Assembly: GCA_945877815.1 (NCBI GenBank)
Contig: CAMDWJ010000002.1
Location: forward strand, 1-64,000
Origin: Caenispirillum bisanense
Lineage (GTDB): Bacteria > Pseudomonadota > Alphaproteobacteria > Rhodospirillales > UBA2165
Direction of reading: 5' to 3'
Length of the DNA: 64,000 nt
Shown here: positions 34,306-43,298 of the stretch, piece after piece
How positions within the stretch are numbered: the first letter of the stretch is position 1
How the letters are laid out: every line of letters begins with the position of its first letter
Notes under the pieces: generated by a model
Database searches by the model: none
Told to the model about the DNA's origin: nothing
Seen by the model: the letters and a program-made list of their open reading frames with translations, nothing else
Made by a program: the position numbers and the translations under genes

Positions 34306-35499
34306 TCAGGTAGCCCGTTTCGACTCAATCTTGATCGGCTGACGTTTGCGGCCCCAATCGCCGTGCGGGCCGTCGAATACGCCCGGAAGCGGCAAACCGC
34401 ACGTCAGGCATGCGCCCGTCTCCGACAAATGCCACGTCGAAAGCTCATACCAGTCGCGCCCGATCAGTTCGGCGCCGCAGCCGTGGCAATAGGTGCTCGA
34501 CCCAGCCTTGTGGTGGACGTTGCCGACATAGACGTAGCGCAGGCCGTATTGCAGCGCGATGTCGCGAGCACGCCGGAGCGTCGAAGGTGGCGTCGCCGGA
34601 ATGTCGCGTATCTTCCAATCGGGATGGAACGCGGTGAAATGCAGCGGCACGTCGGGGCCGAGATGCTCGGCAATCCAAGCGCATTGCGCATGCAGTTCGA
34701 CATCGGAATCGTTTTTGGTCGGGATCAGCAGGGTCGTGATCTCGAACCAGACCTCCGTTTCGTGCTTCAGGTATTCGAGCGTCTCGAGCACCGCGCCCAG
34801 CTCGGCGGTGCATAGCTCCTTATAGAATTCCTCGGTGAAGCCCTTTAGGTCGATATTAGCCGCATCCATGTGGCGATAAAATTCGGCGCGAGGTTCGGCG
34901 CGCATATAGCCGGCCGAGACGGCCACCGACTTGACGCCCTGAGCGCGGCAGGCGTCGGCGATATCGATGGCATATTCGTGGAAGATGACTGGGTCGTTGT
35001 AGGTGAAGGCGACGCTTTTGCAGCCGGTCGCCCGGGCCGCCTCGGCGATCGCCTCGGGCCTGACCAGCTGTTCGTCGAGCACATTCATGGTTCGGACGTC
35101 TTTTTCGCTGCGCGGACGTTTGAGGTCGACCGCCTTGTCCCGCCCGTCGAGCATATAATCCGCGTTGCCGACCAGCGGGGTCTGCTTGCCCGCCTTGCTG
35201 ATCGACCAGTTCTGGCAAAAGCGGCAGGTTAGATTGCAGCCCTGCTGCCCGAAGCTGAGAATCGGCGTTCCCGGCAGGAAATGGTTGAGCGGCTTCTTTT
35301 CAACCGGGTCTATGCAAAAACCGGAAGCCTGCCCCCAGCTCGACAGCACAATCTCGCCGCGATGGTTGCCGCGCACCCAGCACAACCCGCGCTGGCCGTC
35401 GCGCAAGCGGCAGTTGCGCGGGCAGATGTCGCATTGGACGCGCCCGTCGTCGAGCGCCGACCAATATTTCGTGCGAACGACATTTGGAGGAAGGTTCAT
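34306..35499 (-). CDS. amrS: AmmeMemoRadiSam system radical SAM enzyme
   Basis: A 397-residue radical SAM protein with the CxxxCxxC cluster motif CNLTCRFCQNWS (about residue 80). Two extra cysteine clusters are typical of AmrS: CDICPRNCRLRDGQRGLC at the N-terminus and CHGCGAEL with CLTCGLPLPG at the C-terminus. The core also shows AFTYNDPVIFHEYAID and HFTAFHPDWKI. The start at 35499 fits the family; a longer in-frame start runs into the divergent gene. It is divergent from the Memo-AMMECR1 fusion gene over 52 bp. The reaction of the system is not established. Confidence 0.93.
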   Translation of the reverse strand: MNLPPNVVRTKYWSALDDGRVQCDICPRNCRLRDGQRGLCWVRGNHRGEIVLSSWGQASGFCIDPVEKKPLNHFLPGTPILSFGQQGCNLTCRFCQNWSISKAGKQTPLVGNADYMLDGRDKAVDLKRPRSEKDVRTMNVLDEQLVRPEAIAEAARATGCKSVAFTYNDPVIFHEYAIDIADACRAQGVKSVAVSAGYMRAEPRAEFYRHMDAANIDLKGFTEEFYKELCTAELGAVLETLEYLKHETEVWFEITTLLIPTKNDSDVELHAQCAWIAEHLGPDVPLHFTAFHPDWKIRDIPATPPSTLRRARDIALQYGLRYVYVGNVHHKAGSSTYCHGCGAELIGRDWYELSTWHLSETGACLTCGLPLPGVFDGPHGDWGRKRQPIKIESKRAT

Positions 35500-35538
35500 G
35501 ACCGTACTATATAATAGGTATGATTGAGGCCACCATCT

Positions 35539-35550
35539 GGAGGCGCCTCC
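35539..35550. promoter_or_regulatory. Palindrome covering the Shine-Dalgarno of the Memo-AMMECR1 gene
   Basis: GGAGGCGCCTCC is a perfect 12-bp palindrome whose left half is the GGAGG ribosome-binding site, eight bases before the ATG at 35552. It could pair within or between transcripts and affect initiation, or be coincidental. Confidence 0.4.
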
Positions 35551-35551
35551 T

Positions 35552-37126
35552 ATGAGCGGCATAACGATACATCCCGGTCAGTTGATTCCGGCGACCGGCC
35601 AAGTACCGGGTGCGGTGCGCCCGCCCGCCGTGGCTGGGAGTTTCTATCCCGGAAAAGCCGACGAGTTGCGCCGCGCGATCGGCACCTACCTGGCTGAGGC
35701 CGACGCCAAAATTCCGCGTCAGCCCGGTGCCGTGCCGAAAGCGATCATCGTGCCCCATGCGGGTTATATCTATTCCGGCCTCACCGCTGCGGCGGCCTAC
35801 CGGACTCTGGCGCCGGCGCGGGGGATCATCACCCGCGTCGTCATGATGGGCCCCTGCCATCAGGTTGGCGTGCCCGGCATCGCATTGCCCTCGGCAACCG
35901 CCTTCCGCACGCCGCTTGGCGACGTATCCGTCGAACGGGCGGCCATTAACACCATTTCCTCGCTGCCCGCCGTTGCCGTGATAGACGCGACGCATAAGGA
36001 CGATCACGCGCTTGAGGTCCATCTGCCGTTCCTCCAGGTGGTGCTCGGCGATTTCAAGATCGTACCTATGATCGTCGGGGGATCCACAGCGGAAGATGTC
36101 GCGCGCGTGCTCGAAGCCCTGTGGGGCGGACCGGAAACGCTGATTCTGATTTCATCCGATCTCAGCCATTATCTGCCCTATGACGCCGCACGTAAAATTG
36201 ACGACGCCACCCGTCAGGCGATCGAAAGGATCGACGCGTTGGCGCTTGGCGATAACCAGGCCTGTGGGCGCCATTCCATCAAAGGCCTGATGCTCGTCGC
36301 CCGCGCCAAGGGACTCACGGTTTCGACCGCCGACATCCGCAATTCCGGCGATACGGCCGGCCCCAAGGACCGGGTCGTCGGCTACGGCTCGTGGCTGTTC
36401 CACGAACCGAAGACGACTATGGTTTCGCAAGCACCGACAGCGAGGAAACGTCCGATCATCAATGTGATTCACCCGCCCAAGGCCGTGCCCCGATCCCAGC
36501 CCGCCGACGGCGACCCGGTCTCCGAGACGCGGGCACTATTGGACCGGCATGGACCCTTCGTACTGAAACATGCCGCGCGGGCGATCCTGGCGAAACTCAA
36601 TGTCGCCGGAGCCGCCGCCGGCCCGGTCGCGCCGGAATTGCGCGCACCCGGAGCAAGCTTCGTTACCTTGCAGAAGGACGGCAAGCTGCGCGGCTGCATC
36701 GGCTCGGTGGTGGCGCACCGCCCCCTGATCGACGACATCGCCGAGAATGCCGTACGTGCGGCCTTCCACGATCCGAGATTCCCTAAGCTGAGTTTGGATG
36801 AAATCAAGGCGCACTTGGTCCATGTCCATATCTCGGTTCTCAGTCCGCAGGCGCCGATGAGCTTCACCTCGGAGGCCGATCTGCTGTCCCAGATACGGCC
36901 GAACCGCGACGGACTGGTGCTGCAAGATCAGGGACAGCGAAGCGTGTTCCTGCCGTCGGTCTGGGAATCGTTGCCGGATGTCCGCCTCTTCCTCAATCAG
37001 CTCAAGCGCAAGGCGGGCTTGCCCGAAACCCATTGGTCCGACACGGTGCAGGTCTGGCGCTATGCCACAGAAGACATCCGCTCGGAACACCTGCCGGCGG
37101 ACTCAATCCTGTGGGCCGTGCCGTGA
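35552..37126 (+). CDS. AmmeMemoRadiSam fusion protein: Memo (AmrB) plus AMMECR1 (AmrA)
   Basis: A 524-residue two-domain protein. Residues about 20-290 form a Memo/dioxygenase-like domain: VAGSFYPGKADELRRA, IIVPHAGYIYSG, MGPCHQVGVPG, DDHALEVHLPFLQ and SSDLSHYLPYDAA, with histidines at the usual metal positions. Residues about 330-510 form an AMMECR1 domain with FVTLQKDGKLRGCIGSV, containing the invariant LRGCIG. The fusion and the divergent AmrS gene together make a complete AmmeMemoRadiSam set. The function of the system is still unclear. Confidence 0.93.
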   Translation: MSGITIHPGQLIPATGQVPGAVRPPAVAGSFYPGKADELRRAIGTYLAEADAKIPRQPGAVPKAIIVPHAGYIYSGLTAAAAYRTLAPARGIITRVVMMGPCHQVGVPGIALPSATAFRTPLGDVSVERAAINTISSLPAVAVIDATHKDDHALEVHLPFLQVVLGDFKIVPMIVGGSTAEDVARVLEALWGGPETLILISSDLSHYLPYDAARKIDDATRQAIERIDALALGDNQACGRHSIKGLMLVARAKGLTVSTADIRNSGDTAGPKDRVVGYGSWLFHEPKTTMVSQAPTARKRPIINVIHPPKAVPRSQPADGDPVSETRALLDRHGPFVLKHAARAILAKLNVAGAAAGPVAPELRAPGASFVTLQKDGKLRGCIGSVVAHRPLIDDIAENAVRAAFHDPRFPKLSLDEIKAHLVHVHISVLSPQAPMSFTSEADLLSQIRPNRDGLVLQDQGQRSVFLPSVWESLPDVRLFLNQLKRKAGLPETHWSDTVQVWRYATEDIRSEHLPADSILWAVP

Positions 37127-37152
37127 GGCGACCAATCTAAGGAATCAAGCGT

Positions 37153-37629
37153 ATGACGATAAAAATTAGACGCATCGTGACGGACCACGATGCTGCGGGG
37201 AAAGCCGTCATCAGCTCCGATGCCGTGATGGACAATGTCGGCCAGCTGCGGTCCGGCAATTTCAATTCTCTGCTCTGGGTGACCGACGACTCGCCGGCCG
37301 AGATCGAGGGCAGCGAGGATCCGGCGCTGCGCAAGATGGATATCGAGCCGCCCGCGCGCGGCACAGTGTTCCGGGTTCTCGAGCTGATGCCGGGCAAAAC
37401 GGCTTACATGCATCGCACGAATACAATTGATTATGCCATTGTAATGTCTGGAAGATGTATTATGGAATTGGATGATGGAGCCACGGTCGACATGGCCGCC
37501 GGCGATGTCATGGTCCAACGCGCGACCTGGCACGGCTGGGCTAATCCACACGCCGAGCCCTGCCAGATCATCTTCATCCTGATCGGCTCTACCCCCCCCT
37601 CCAAAGTCCTCCATCCGGCGGCCCATTGA
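37153..37629 (+). CDS. Cupin-domain protein
   Basis: A 158-residue protein with a cupin core: RVLELMPGKTAYMHRTNTID, YAIVMSGRCIMELDDGATVD and AAGDVMVQRATWHGWANP. The second cupin motif (GDxxxxRxxxxHxW) is clear; the first has one conserved histidine. Such proteins often bind a metal and a small acid. The codons in 37417-37479 are strikingly AT-rich compared with both sides. It lies between the Memo-AMMECR1 gene and cysQ on the same strand with short gaps and may be in an operon with them. Confidence 0.8.
   Translation: MTIKIRRIVTDHDAAGKAVISSDAVMDNVGQLRSGNFNSLLWVTDDSPAEIEGSEDPALRKMDIEPPARGTVFRVLELMPGKTAYMHRTNTIDYAIVMSGRCIMELDDGATVDMAAGDVMVQRATWHGWANPHAEPCQIIFILIGSTPPSKVLHPAAH
37417..37479. other. 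Local AT-rich patch inside cupin gene
   Basis: About 63 bp, roughly 21 codons (ACG AAT ACA ATT GAT TAT GCC and onward), use many A/T-ending codons with about one third G+C by my count, while the flanks are GC-rich. The frame is intact. It covers the central cupin strands. Confidence 0.6.
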
Positions 37630-37632
37630 TCG

Positions 37633-38409
37633 ATGCCGCCCTCCCTCCCTGATCTGCGCCGGCTGACCCAAGACATCGTGACGATCGCCACTCATGCGGG
37701 TGTAATCGTCATGGAGGTCTTTGCCTCCAACTTCGAGGTTCGAGCCAAGGCGGATAAATCGCCGGTGACCGTCGCGGACGAGCGGGCCGAAGCCTTTATC
37801 GTCGAACATCTGGGCGTCGCCGCCCCTGGGATTCCGGTGGTCGGTGAAGAAGGCTACGCGGCGGGGCTGCGGCCCGACATTTCGGGTGGGCGGTTCTGGC
37901 TGGTCGATGCGCTCGACGGCACCTCGGAATTCACCCGGCGCGGCACCGACTTCACCGTCAATATCGCACTGATCGACGGCGGGGTTCCGATCATGGGCGT
38001 GGTCCACGCCCCAGCCCTCGGCGGGACCTATTGGGGCTCGCGGGACGGGGCCTTTCGCAGGGCCACGGACGGTCCGGCCGAACCGATTGCGGCCTGCCTG
38101 CCGGACGCGGCCGGGCTTGTCGCCGTGATCAGCAAATCCCATCAGACCGACGAAGCAGCTTATCTCAAGACTTTTCCGATCAGCCGCATCGTGAATCGGG
38201 GCAGCTCGCTCAAATTCGCCCTGGTCGCGGCAGGCGAAGCCGACATCTACCCGCGCCTCGGCCCGACCTCGGAATGGGACATCGCTGCCGGCCATGCGGT
38301 TTTGGCGGCGGCGGGCGGCACAGTCACCACGCTTGACGGCGAGCCGATCCGCTACGGTAAGGCCAATGTGCTCAACCCCTACTTCGTGGCGCGGGGGCGC
38401 ACCGCTTGA
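37633..38409 (+). CDS. cysQ: 3'(2'),5'-bisphosphate nucleotidase (CysQ, inositol monophosphatase family)
   Basis: A 258-residue enzyme that removes the 3' phosphate of PAP formed in sulfate assimilation, Mg2+ dependent. Signatures: KADKSPVTVADERAEAFI, PVVGEEG, the metal motif WLVDALDGTSEF (family DPxDGTxEF) and GPTSEWDIAAGHAVLAAAGG at the C-terminus. The DGT-(K/S)-EF form favours CysQ over inositol phosphatase. The stop overlaps the next gene start as TTGA. Confidence 0.9.
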   Translation: MPPSLPDLRRLTQDIVTIATHAGVIVMEVFASNFEVRAKADKSPVTVADERAEAFIVEHLGVAAPGIPVVGEEGYAAGLRPDISGGRFWLVDALDGTSEFTRRGTDFTVNIALIDGGVPIMGVVHAPALGGTYWGSRDGAFRRATDGPAEPIAACLPDAAGLVAVISKSHQTDEAAYLKTFPISRIVNRGSSLKFALVAAGEADIYPRLGPTSEWDIAAGHAVLAAAGGTVTTLDGEPIRYGKANVLNPYFVARGRTA

Positions 38410-39356
38410 ACGCTCCCCGGATCATGGCCGCCGACGCAACCGGCATCGCCGAGGCGGCGGCCATGATCCGCAGCGGGCAGATCGTCGCCTTTCCGACCGA
38501 GACCGTGTACGGGCTCGGCGCCGACGCCACCAACGATGCCGCCGTCGCGAAGATCTTCGCCGCCAAGGGCCGCCCCGACTTCAATCCGCTGATCGTCCAT
38601 GTCAAAGACGCGCCGGCGGCGCGGGGCTATGTGCGCTGGACTGAAACCGCAACAACCCTGGCTGCGCGTTTCTGGCCCGGGCCTTTGACCCTGGTGCTCA
38701 AGCGCCTGCCCGATTGCCCGCTATCCCTGTTGGTCAGTGCCGGCCTGCCGAGTGTCGCCATCCGCGTGCCCGCTCATCCGCTCGCCCAGGCATTGTTGGC
38801 CCAGGCCGACCGGCCAATCGCGGCACCTTCAGCCAATCGCTCGGGCGCGGTCAGCCCGACCACGGCGGCCCATGTCGCGGCCTCGCTCGGCGCGCAGGTC
38901 CCCCTCATCCTCGACAGCGGGCCGTGTTTGGTCGGCCTCGAATCCACCGTAATCGATCTGACCGGCCCCGAACCGATCCTGCTGCGGCCGGGCGGCCTGG
39001 CGCTTGAAGCGATCGAGATCGCCATTGGCCGATCGATCGCGTCGGCCCTGGACGACACCAATCATCCGAAATCGCCGGGAATGCTCGAACGCCACTATGC
39101 GCCACGGGCATCGCTGAGACTCGATGCCGAGGCCGCCAAACCCGGCGAAACGCTCCTCGGATTCGGGCCAGTCGCGCCGTCCGGCTCGGTCAATCTGAGT
39201 CCGACCGGGAACTTGGACGAAGCCGCCGCCAACCTGTTCGCGATGCTGCATCGGCTGGACGAAAGCGCCGAGCGGATCGCCGTGATGCAGATCCCCGAGG
39301 TGGGTCTTGGGCGGGCCATCAACGACCGGCTTCGCCGGGCTGCCAAGCGGGGGTAG
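38406..39356 (+). CDS. L-threonylcarbamoyladenylate synthase (Sua5/YwlC type)
   Basis: A 316-residue two-domain protein. Residues about 10-200 form the YrdC domain (GQIVAFPTETVYGLGADATN, KGRPDFNPLIVHV, RFWPGPLTLVL, AIRVPAHPLAQALL, APSANRSGAVSPT). The rest is the Sua5 C-terminal domain after SPGMLERHYAPRAS. It makes threonylcarbamoyl-AMP for the universal t6A37 tRNA modification. The start is a TTG overlapping the cysQ stop; the ATG at 38424 is the alternative. Confidence 0.95.
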   Translation: MNAPRIMAADATGIAEAAAMIRSGQIVAFPTETVYGLGADATNDAAVAKIFAAKGRPDFNPLIVHVKDAPAARGYVRWTETATTLAARFWPGPLTLVLKRLPDCPLSLLVSAGLPSVAIRVPAHPLAQALLAQADRPIAAPSANRSGAVSPTTAAHVAASLGAQVPLILDSGPCLVGLESTVIDLTGPEPILLRPGGLALEAIEIAIGRSIASALDDTNHPKSPGMLERHYAPRASLRLDAEAAKPGETLLGFGPVAPSGSVNLSPTGNLDEAAANLFAMLHRLDESAERIAVMQIPEVGLGRAINDRLRRAAKRG

Positions 39357-39395
39357 AGCATGGCCGAACCCCATCCTTTGAGGTAAGAAAACGTC

Positions 39396-40808
39396 ATGAC
39401 ACTGCCCTCGGAGTTCCTCGATCGTCTGCGCCAACTCGTTGGCGCCGCCAACGTCCTGTCCGCCGACGGCGACACGGAACGTTATCGCCACGAAGAACGC
39501 GGCCTAATGACCAGCATCTGCGACGCGGTCGCACGCCCCGGCACCGCGGACGACGTCGCCGCCGTAGTCCGCGTGTGCGCCGAGGCCCATGTCCCCATTG
39601 TCGCGATGGGCGGTAATACCGGCCTAGTCGGCGGCGGCGTAGCCAATGGCGGGGTGATCCTCTCGACCGAGCGCTTAAACCGCGTCATCGAGGTCGATGC
39701 GCTCAACCATACCATGACCATCGAAGCCGGCTGCATACTCGCCGATCTACAAAAAACCGCTGAAGATCACGATTGCTTCTTCCCGCTCAGCCTCGGGGCC
39801 GAAGGCAGCTGCCGGATCGGCGGCAATATCTCCACCAATGCCGGCGGCGTCGGCGTGCTGCGTTACGGCAATACCCGCGACCTCATTCTGGGCCTCGAAG
39901 TGGTGCTGCCCGACGGCCGAATCTGGAGCAAGCTCAACGGGCTACGCAAGGACAATACCGGCTACGATCTGAAACATCTGTTCATCGGCGCCGAAGGCAC
40001 GCTTGGAATCGTCACCAAGGCGGTCGTAAAGCTGTTCCCGCGTCCGCGCGCTAAGGTGACGCTGATGGCAGCCCTGCCGACGCTGGATTACGTGCTGATC
40101 CTGTTCGACCGGATCCGCGCGGCCTGCGGCGACCGGCTTGCGGCCTTCGAGATGGTGCCGGAATTGGGCATCGAGCTGGTCACCCGCCATATTCCCGATA
40201 CCCGCGATCCCTTCGCCGAACGTCATCCCTGGTACGTGCTGATGGAGTTGACCAGCCCCCGCCCAGGAGACGATCTGCGTGCCGAGGTCGAAAATGCGAT
40301 GGGCGAGGCCTTCGAAGCCGGCATCGTGGTCGACGCGGTCTTCGCCGACAGCGAAACCCAGGGCCGGGCGCTGTGGAAGCTGCGCGAAGAAATCCCCGCC
40401 GCCCAAACGCGCGAAGGCGGCAGCATCAAGCACGACGTGTCGGTTCCGGTCTCAAAGACCACCGAATTCGTCCGCCTCGCCATGGAGGCCGTTTGCGCGG
40501 AAATGCCGGGCCTGCGCCCCTGCCCCTTCGGCCATATTGGCGACGGCAATATCCATTTCAACCTGACCCAGCCGCCCGGCATGGACAAAGCCGCCTTCAT
40601 CGCGCGCTGGGCGGATTTCAACCGCATCGTGCACGATCTGACCAAGCGCTATTCGGGCAGCATCAGCGCCGAGCACGGCATCGGGCTGGTCAAACGCGAC
40701 GAGCTCGAACATTACACCTCGCCGCTCGACATTGAGCTGATGCGCAGAGTCAAACGGGCGCTCGACCCCAACAACATCATGAACCCCGGGAAGATCTTTA
40801 CCGCCTAA
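39396..40808 (+). CDS. FAD-binding oxidoreductase (GlcD/D-2-hydroxyglutarate dehydrogenase-like)
   Basis: A 470-residue flavoenzyme. The N-terminal FAD-binding domain shows VAMGGNTGLVGGGVANGG, SLGAEGSCRIGGNISTNAGG and GYDLKHLFIGAEGTLGIVT. The C-terminal part ends with HGD-like GHIGDGNIHFN and GSISAEHGIGLVKRDEL, including the usual His residues. Members oxidise D-2-hydroxy acids such as D-lactate, glycolate or D-2-hydroxyglutarate; the D2HGDH-like subgroup fits best. It may be co-transcribed with Sua5 and cysQ. The stop overlaps that of the convergent methyltransferase gene. Confidence 0.88.
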   Translation: MTLPSEFLDRLRQLVGAANVLSADGDTERYRHEERGLMTSICDAVARPGTADDVAAVVRVCAEAHVPIVAMGGNTGLVGGGVANGGVILSTERLNRVIEVDALNHTMTIEAGCILADLQKTAEDHDCFFPLSLGAEGSCRIGGNISTNAGGVGVLRYGNTRDLILGLEVVLPDGRIWSKLNGLRKDNTGYDLKHLFIGAEGTLGIVTKAVVKLFPRPRAKVTLMAALPTLDYVLILFDRIRAACGDRLAAFEMVPELGIELVTRHIPDTRDPFAERHPWYVLMELTSPRPGDDLRAEVENAMGEAFEAGIVVDAVFADSETQGRALWKLREEIPAAQTREGGSIKHDVSVPVSKTTEFVRLAMEAVCAEMPGLRPCPFGHIGDGNIHFNLTQPPGMDKAAFIARWADFNRIVHDLTKRYSGSISAEHGIGLVKRDELEHYTSPLDIELMRRVKRALDPNNIMNPGKIFTA

Positions 40809-41971
40809 ACGACGCGGTAAAGCTCCTCCGCGTAACCTTCAATGATCCAATAGGGGAAACGGTAGATCCGTTCGAACCCGCCGACCTCCTCGATCATATC
40901 CGATACGATCGTTTGGCGCTCCAAGCGCACTTCGTGAGGGGCACTCGCCTCTTGGTTGATAGATAGGAACTGCCGCGAGGTGCGTCGGATTTCCCGCAGA
41001 TATGCCAAGGCTTCCGGCCGTGGGATTTCAGGCAAGGAATCCATATTAATGCTCAAGGCGACGCTCCGGTCCGGAATTTCCCCGAAACTCGGAGGCGGCA
41101 GGACCCGCATCGCCGCCGGATTTTCGCGGTAACCGGATACTGCGTCGCGACCGAGGGCACTGCCGAGAAAATAGGTTTGGATGGCGCCGACGACCGGCAA
41201 ATCGATGATCGTGTAATTTCGAAACCCGGCGCGGTTTGCGAGCAGGCCAAGCGAGCCGAAACCGCCGCCAAGCTCGACGATCGCCTCCTGCGGACCAACA
41301 CCCAACTGCCGGATCCGATTGGCGACATAGGCATGACGCACCATATCGGCGTTGGTTGAAATCCCGTTCAGCGTGAAAACAGGCGGATTGCCGACGCGGG
41401 GCATTTCCAGCGAAAAGGCAAGAACCGCTTCGATCTTGCCGAACAGGGCATTCTGATCGGTATGCATGGCCGTGACATAATCGATGAGTTTCATTTGGGC
41501 ATGGCTTGGCAATGAGAGGACCCCAAGCGCCTCACCGAGTGCCAGCAGAGTATCGGTCATACGCAATTCCTGGAATCCGGGGCGCCAAACTCGTTCGCCA
41601 AAATAAAGCGTCTCGGCATGCCCCATGCCCAAAAGCAGATTATCCTGAAACAAACGGCCGAATTGGGAGGCCAAACTATCGGCATCGCCGGCCGTGAGAG
41701 CACGATGAAGCGGCGCCACGTCCGGCCAGATCGTGAATTCGGTGCCGAAGTCTTGAGTCAGGGCGCGATAGTTTTCAAGCAGACGGGCAACCAGCACCCG
41801 GTCGACGTCCATCGACACGCTCGTCTTTTTGATCGCCGGCCGGGGCGCGTCGAACAGGTCATGCACCAGGCCGGCAGCCCCCCATAACTTGATATTTCGA
41901 TAGCGATTGACGGTGATCGACCATTTGAGAAGACGGCGACGTTGCCTGGCCCATAACTTTTGAAGAAGCAC
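40805..41971 (-). CDS. Putative sugar O-methyltransferase
   Basis: A 388-residue protein starting at GTG with TGGAGAAAG upstream. Its central SAM-binding motif is AIVELGGGFGSLGLLANRAG followed by NYTIIDLPVVGAIQTYFL, the pattern of the 'putative sugar O-methyltransferase' group found with polysaccharide genes. The N-terminal about 150 residues are helical. No glycan cluster surrounds it here. Substrate unknown; class I methyltransferase fold is well supported. Confidence 0.72.
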   Translation of the reverse strand: MLLQKLWARQRRRLLKWSITVNRYRNIKLWGAAGLVHDLFDAPRPAIKKTSVSMDVDRVLVARLLENYRALTQDFGTEFTIWPDVAPLHRALTAGDADSLASQFGRLFQDNLLLGMGHAETLYFGERVWRPGFQELRMTDTLLALGEALGVLSLPSHAQMKLIDYVTAMHTDQNALFGKIEAVLAFSLEMPRVGNPPVFTLNGISTNADMVRHAYVANRIRQLGVGPQEAIVELGGGFGSLGLLANRAGFRNYTIIDLPVVGAIQTYFLGSALGRDAVSGYRENPAAMRVLPPPSFGEIPDRSVALSINMDSLPEIPRPEALAYLREIRRTSRQFLSINQEASAPHEVRLERQTIVSDMIEEVGGFERIYRFPYWIIEGYAEELYRVV

Positions 41972-42143
41972 CTAGTCTTTCTCCACCCGGTCTAGATCGA
42001 CCCTGAACTAACATGTTTGATCGACCACACAAAGCGACGCCCACTGTCCGGGCCCAAGAAATATTCGTGACTCTGCTGCAATAAAATCGTCTTATTTATT
42101 GATTCCCATATGTTTTATGCCTGTGAACCGGCGATTCGGCGGC

Positions 42144-42149
42144 TATAAT
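42144..42149 (+). promoter_or_regulatory. Candidate -10 element for lptF with almost no leader
   Basis: TATAAT lies only eight bases before the lptF ATG at 42158. A start site seven bases downstream would fall within one or two bases of the ATG, giving a nearly leaderless mRNA. No convincing -35 or Shine-Dalgarno is seen. Confidence 0.4.
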
Positions 42150-42157
42150 TCTGCGGC

Positions 42158-43288
42158 ATGAAGCAATATCAACTCTATCTGTTGCGGCAGCTCATGACGG
42201 CGATGGCGATCATCACGATGGTCATGACCGGTATCATCTGGCTGTTCATTTCCGTCCGAGCGGTGGAATCGATCGTCAATCGCGGGTTGTCGTTCTCGCT
42301 CTTCCTCTCGCTGACGGGGATGCAGCTCCCGAATTTCCTGGTTCAGATCGTACCCATCGCCCTCTTCATCGCCGGGGTCTTCGTCTATAACCGGCTGAGT
42401 TCGGACCGCGAGGTTCTGGTGCTACGCGCGGCCGGCGTGAGCCCCCTGGCGCTCGCGCAGCCGATCATCGTGCTGGGTCTCGCCGCATCGGCGCTCTGCT
42501 ATGCCTTCGCGCTCTATATAACCCCGATGTCCTACCAGATGTTCCGCGACCTACAATGGGACGTTCGCTACAGCTTCACCAACATTCTATTGCGTGAAGG
42601 CGTCTTCAACACGCTATCCAACACGACGACTGTTTATATCCGCGAACGTACCGGCCGCGATGAGTTGCGCGGCCTTCTAGTTCACGATACCCGCGACCCC
42701 GAAAAAGAGGCCACAATCATCGCCGAGCGCGGCGCGGTCGTGGATACGCCGACCGGCCCGCGCGTCCTCATGTTCGACGGCAATCGGCAGGAGCTCAACC
42801 GCAAGACCGAAAAATTGTCGATCCTCTATTTCGACCGCTATAGCTTCGATCTCGGAGGCGTCGCGCAAAAGCCAGAAGCTCGCTTTCGCGAACCGCGCGA
42901 GCGAACCATGGACGAGTTGCTCTTCTTGACGAAGGAGGATGTCGGAAATCCAAATGATTTCGGGCGGTTTGTAGTCGAGGCGCATCAGCGCCTGTCGATG
43001 CCATTGCTGTCGCTCGGCTACGGGCTGGTCGCGTTTCTTTTCATCACCTACGGCGAATATTCCCGCCGCGGACAGGCCGTACGCATCATCAATGCGGCGG
43101 CGATATTCGTCATTCTCCAGGTCTGCCAGTTGGGGCTCATCAATATCGTGGCCAAGAACCTCGCCTTGGTCCCGGTACTTTACATCATGGCGCTGATGCC
43201 GATTGCGGTGCCGATCGCCCTGCTCATCTATAACCCGAAGCTTCCCTCGCCGCTCAAATGGCGCGCGGATGTACGCGGCACGGCATAG
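42158..43288 (+). CDS. lptF: LPS export system permease LptF
   Basis: A 376-residue membrane protein of the YjgP/YjgQ family: MKQYQLYLLRQLMTAMAIIT, LPNFLVQIVPIALFIAGVF, VLRAAGVSPLALAQP, then a periplasmic domain and three C-terminal hydrophobic segments. LptF and LptG form the transmembrane part of the LptBFGC ATP-driven machine that lifts LPS from the inner membrane. It is first in the lptF-lptG-lptD-surA-pdxA-rsmA operon. Confidence 0.95.
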   Translation: MKQYQLYLLRQLMTAMAIITMVMTGIIWLFISVRAVESIVNRGLSFSLFLSLTGMQLPNFLVQIVPIALFIAGVFVYNRLSSDREVLVLRAAGVSPLALAQPIIVLGLAASALCYAFALYITPMSYQMFRDLQWDVRYSFTNILLREGVFNTLSNTTTVYIRERTGRDELRGLLVHDTRDPEKEATIIAERGAVVDTPTGPRVLMFDGNRQELNRKTEKLSILYFDRYSFDLGGVAQKPEARFREPRERTMDELLFLTKEDVGNPNDFGRFVVEAHQRLSMPLLSLGYGLVAFLFITYGEYSRRGQAVRIINAAAIFVILQVCQLGLINIVAKNLALVPVLYIMALMPIAVPIALLIYNPKLPSPLKWRADVRGTA

Positions 43289-43298
43289 GAGCGCGCTC

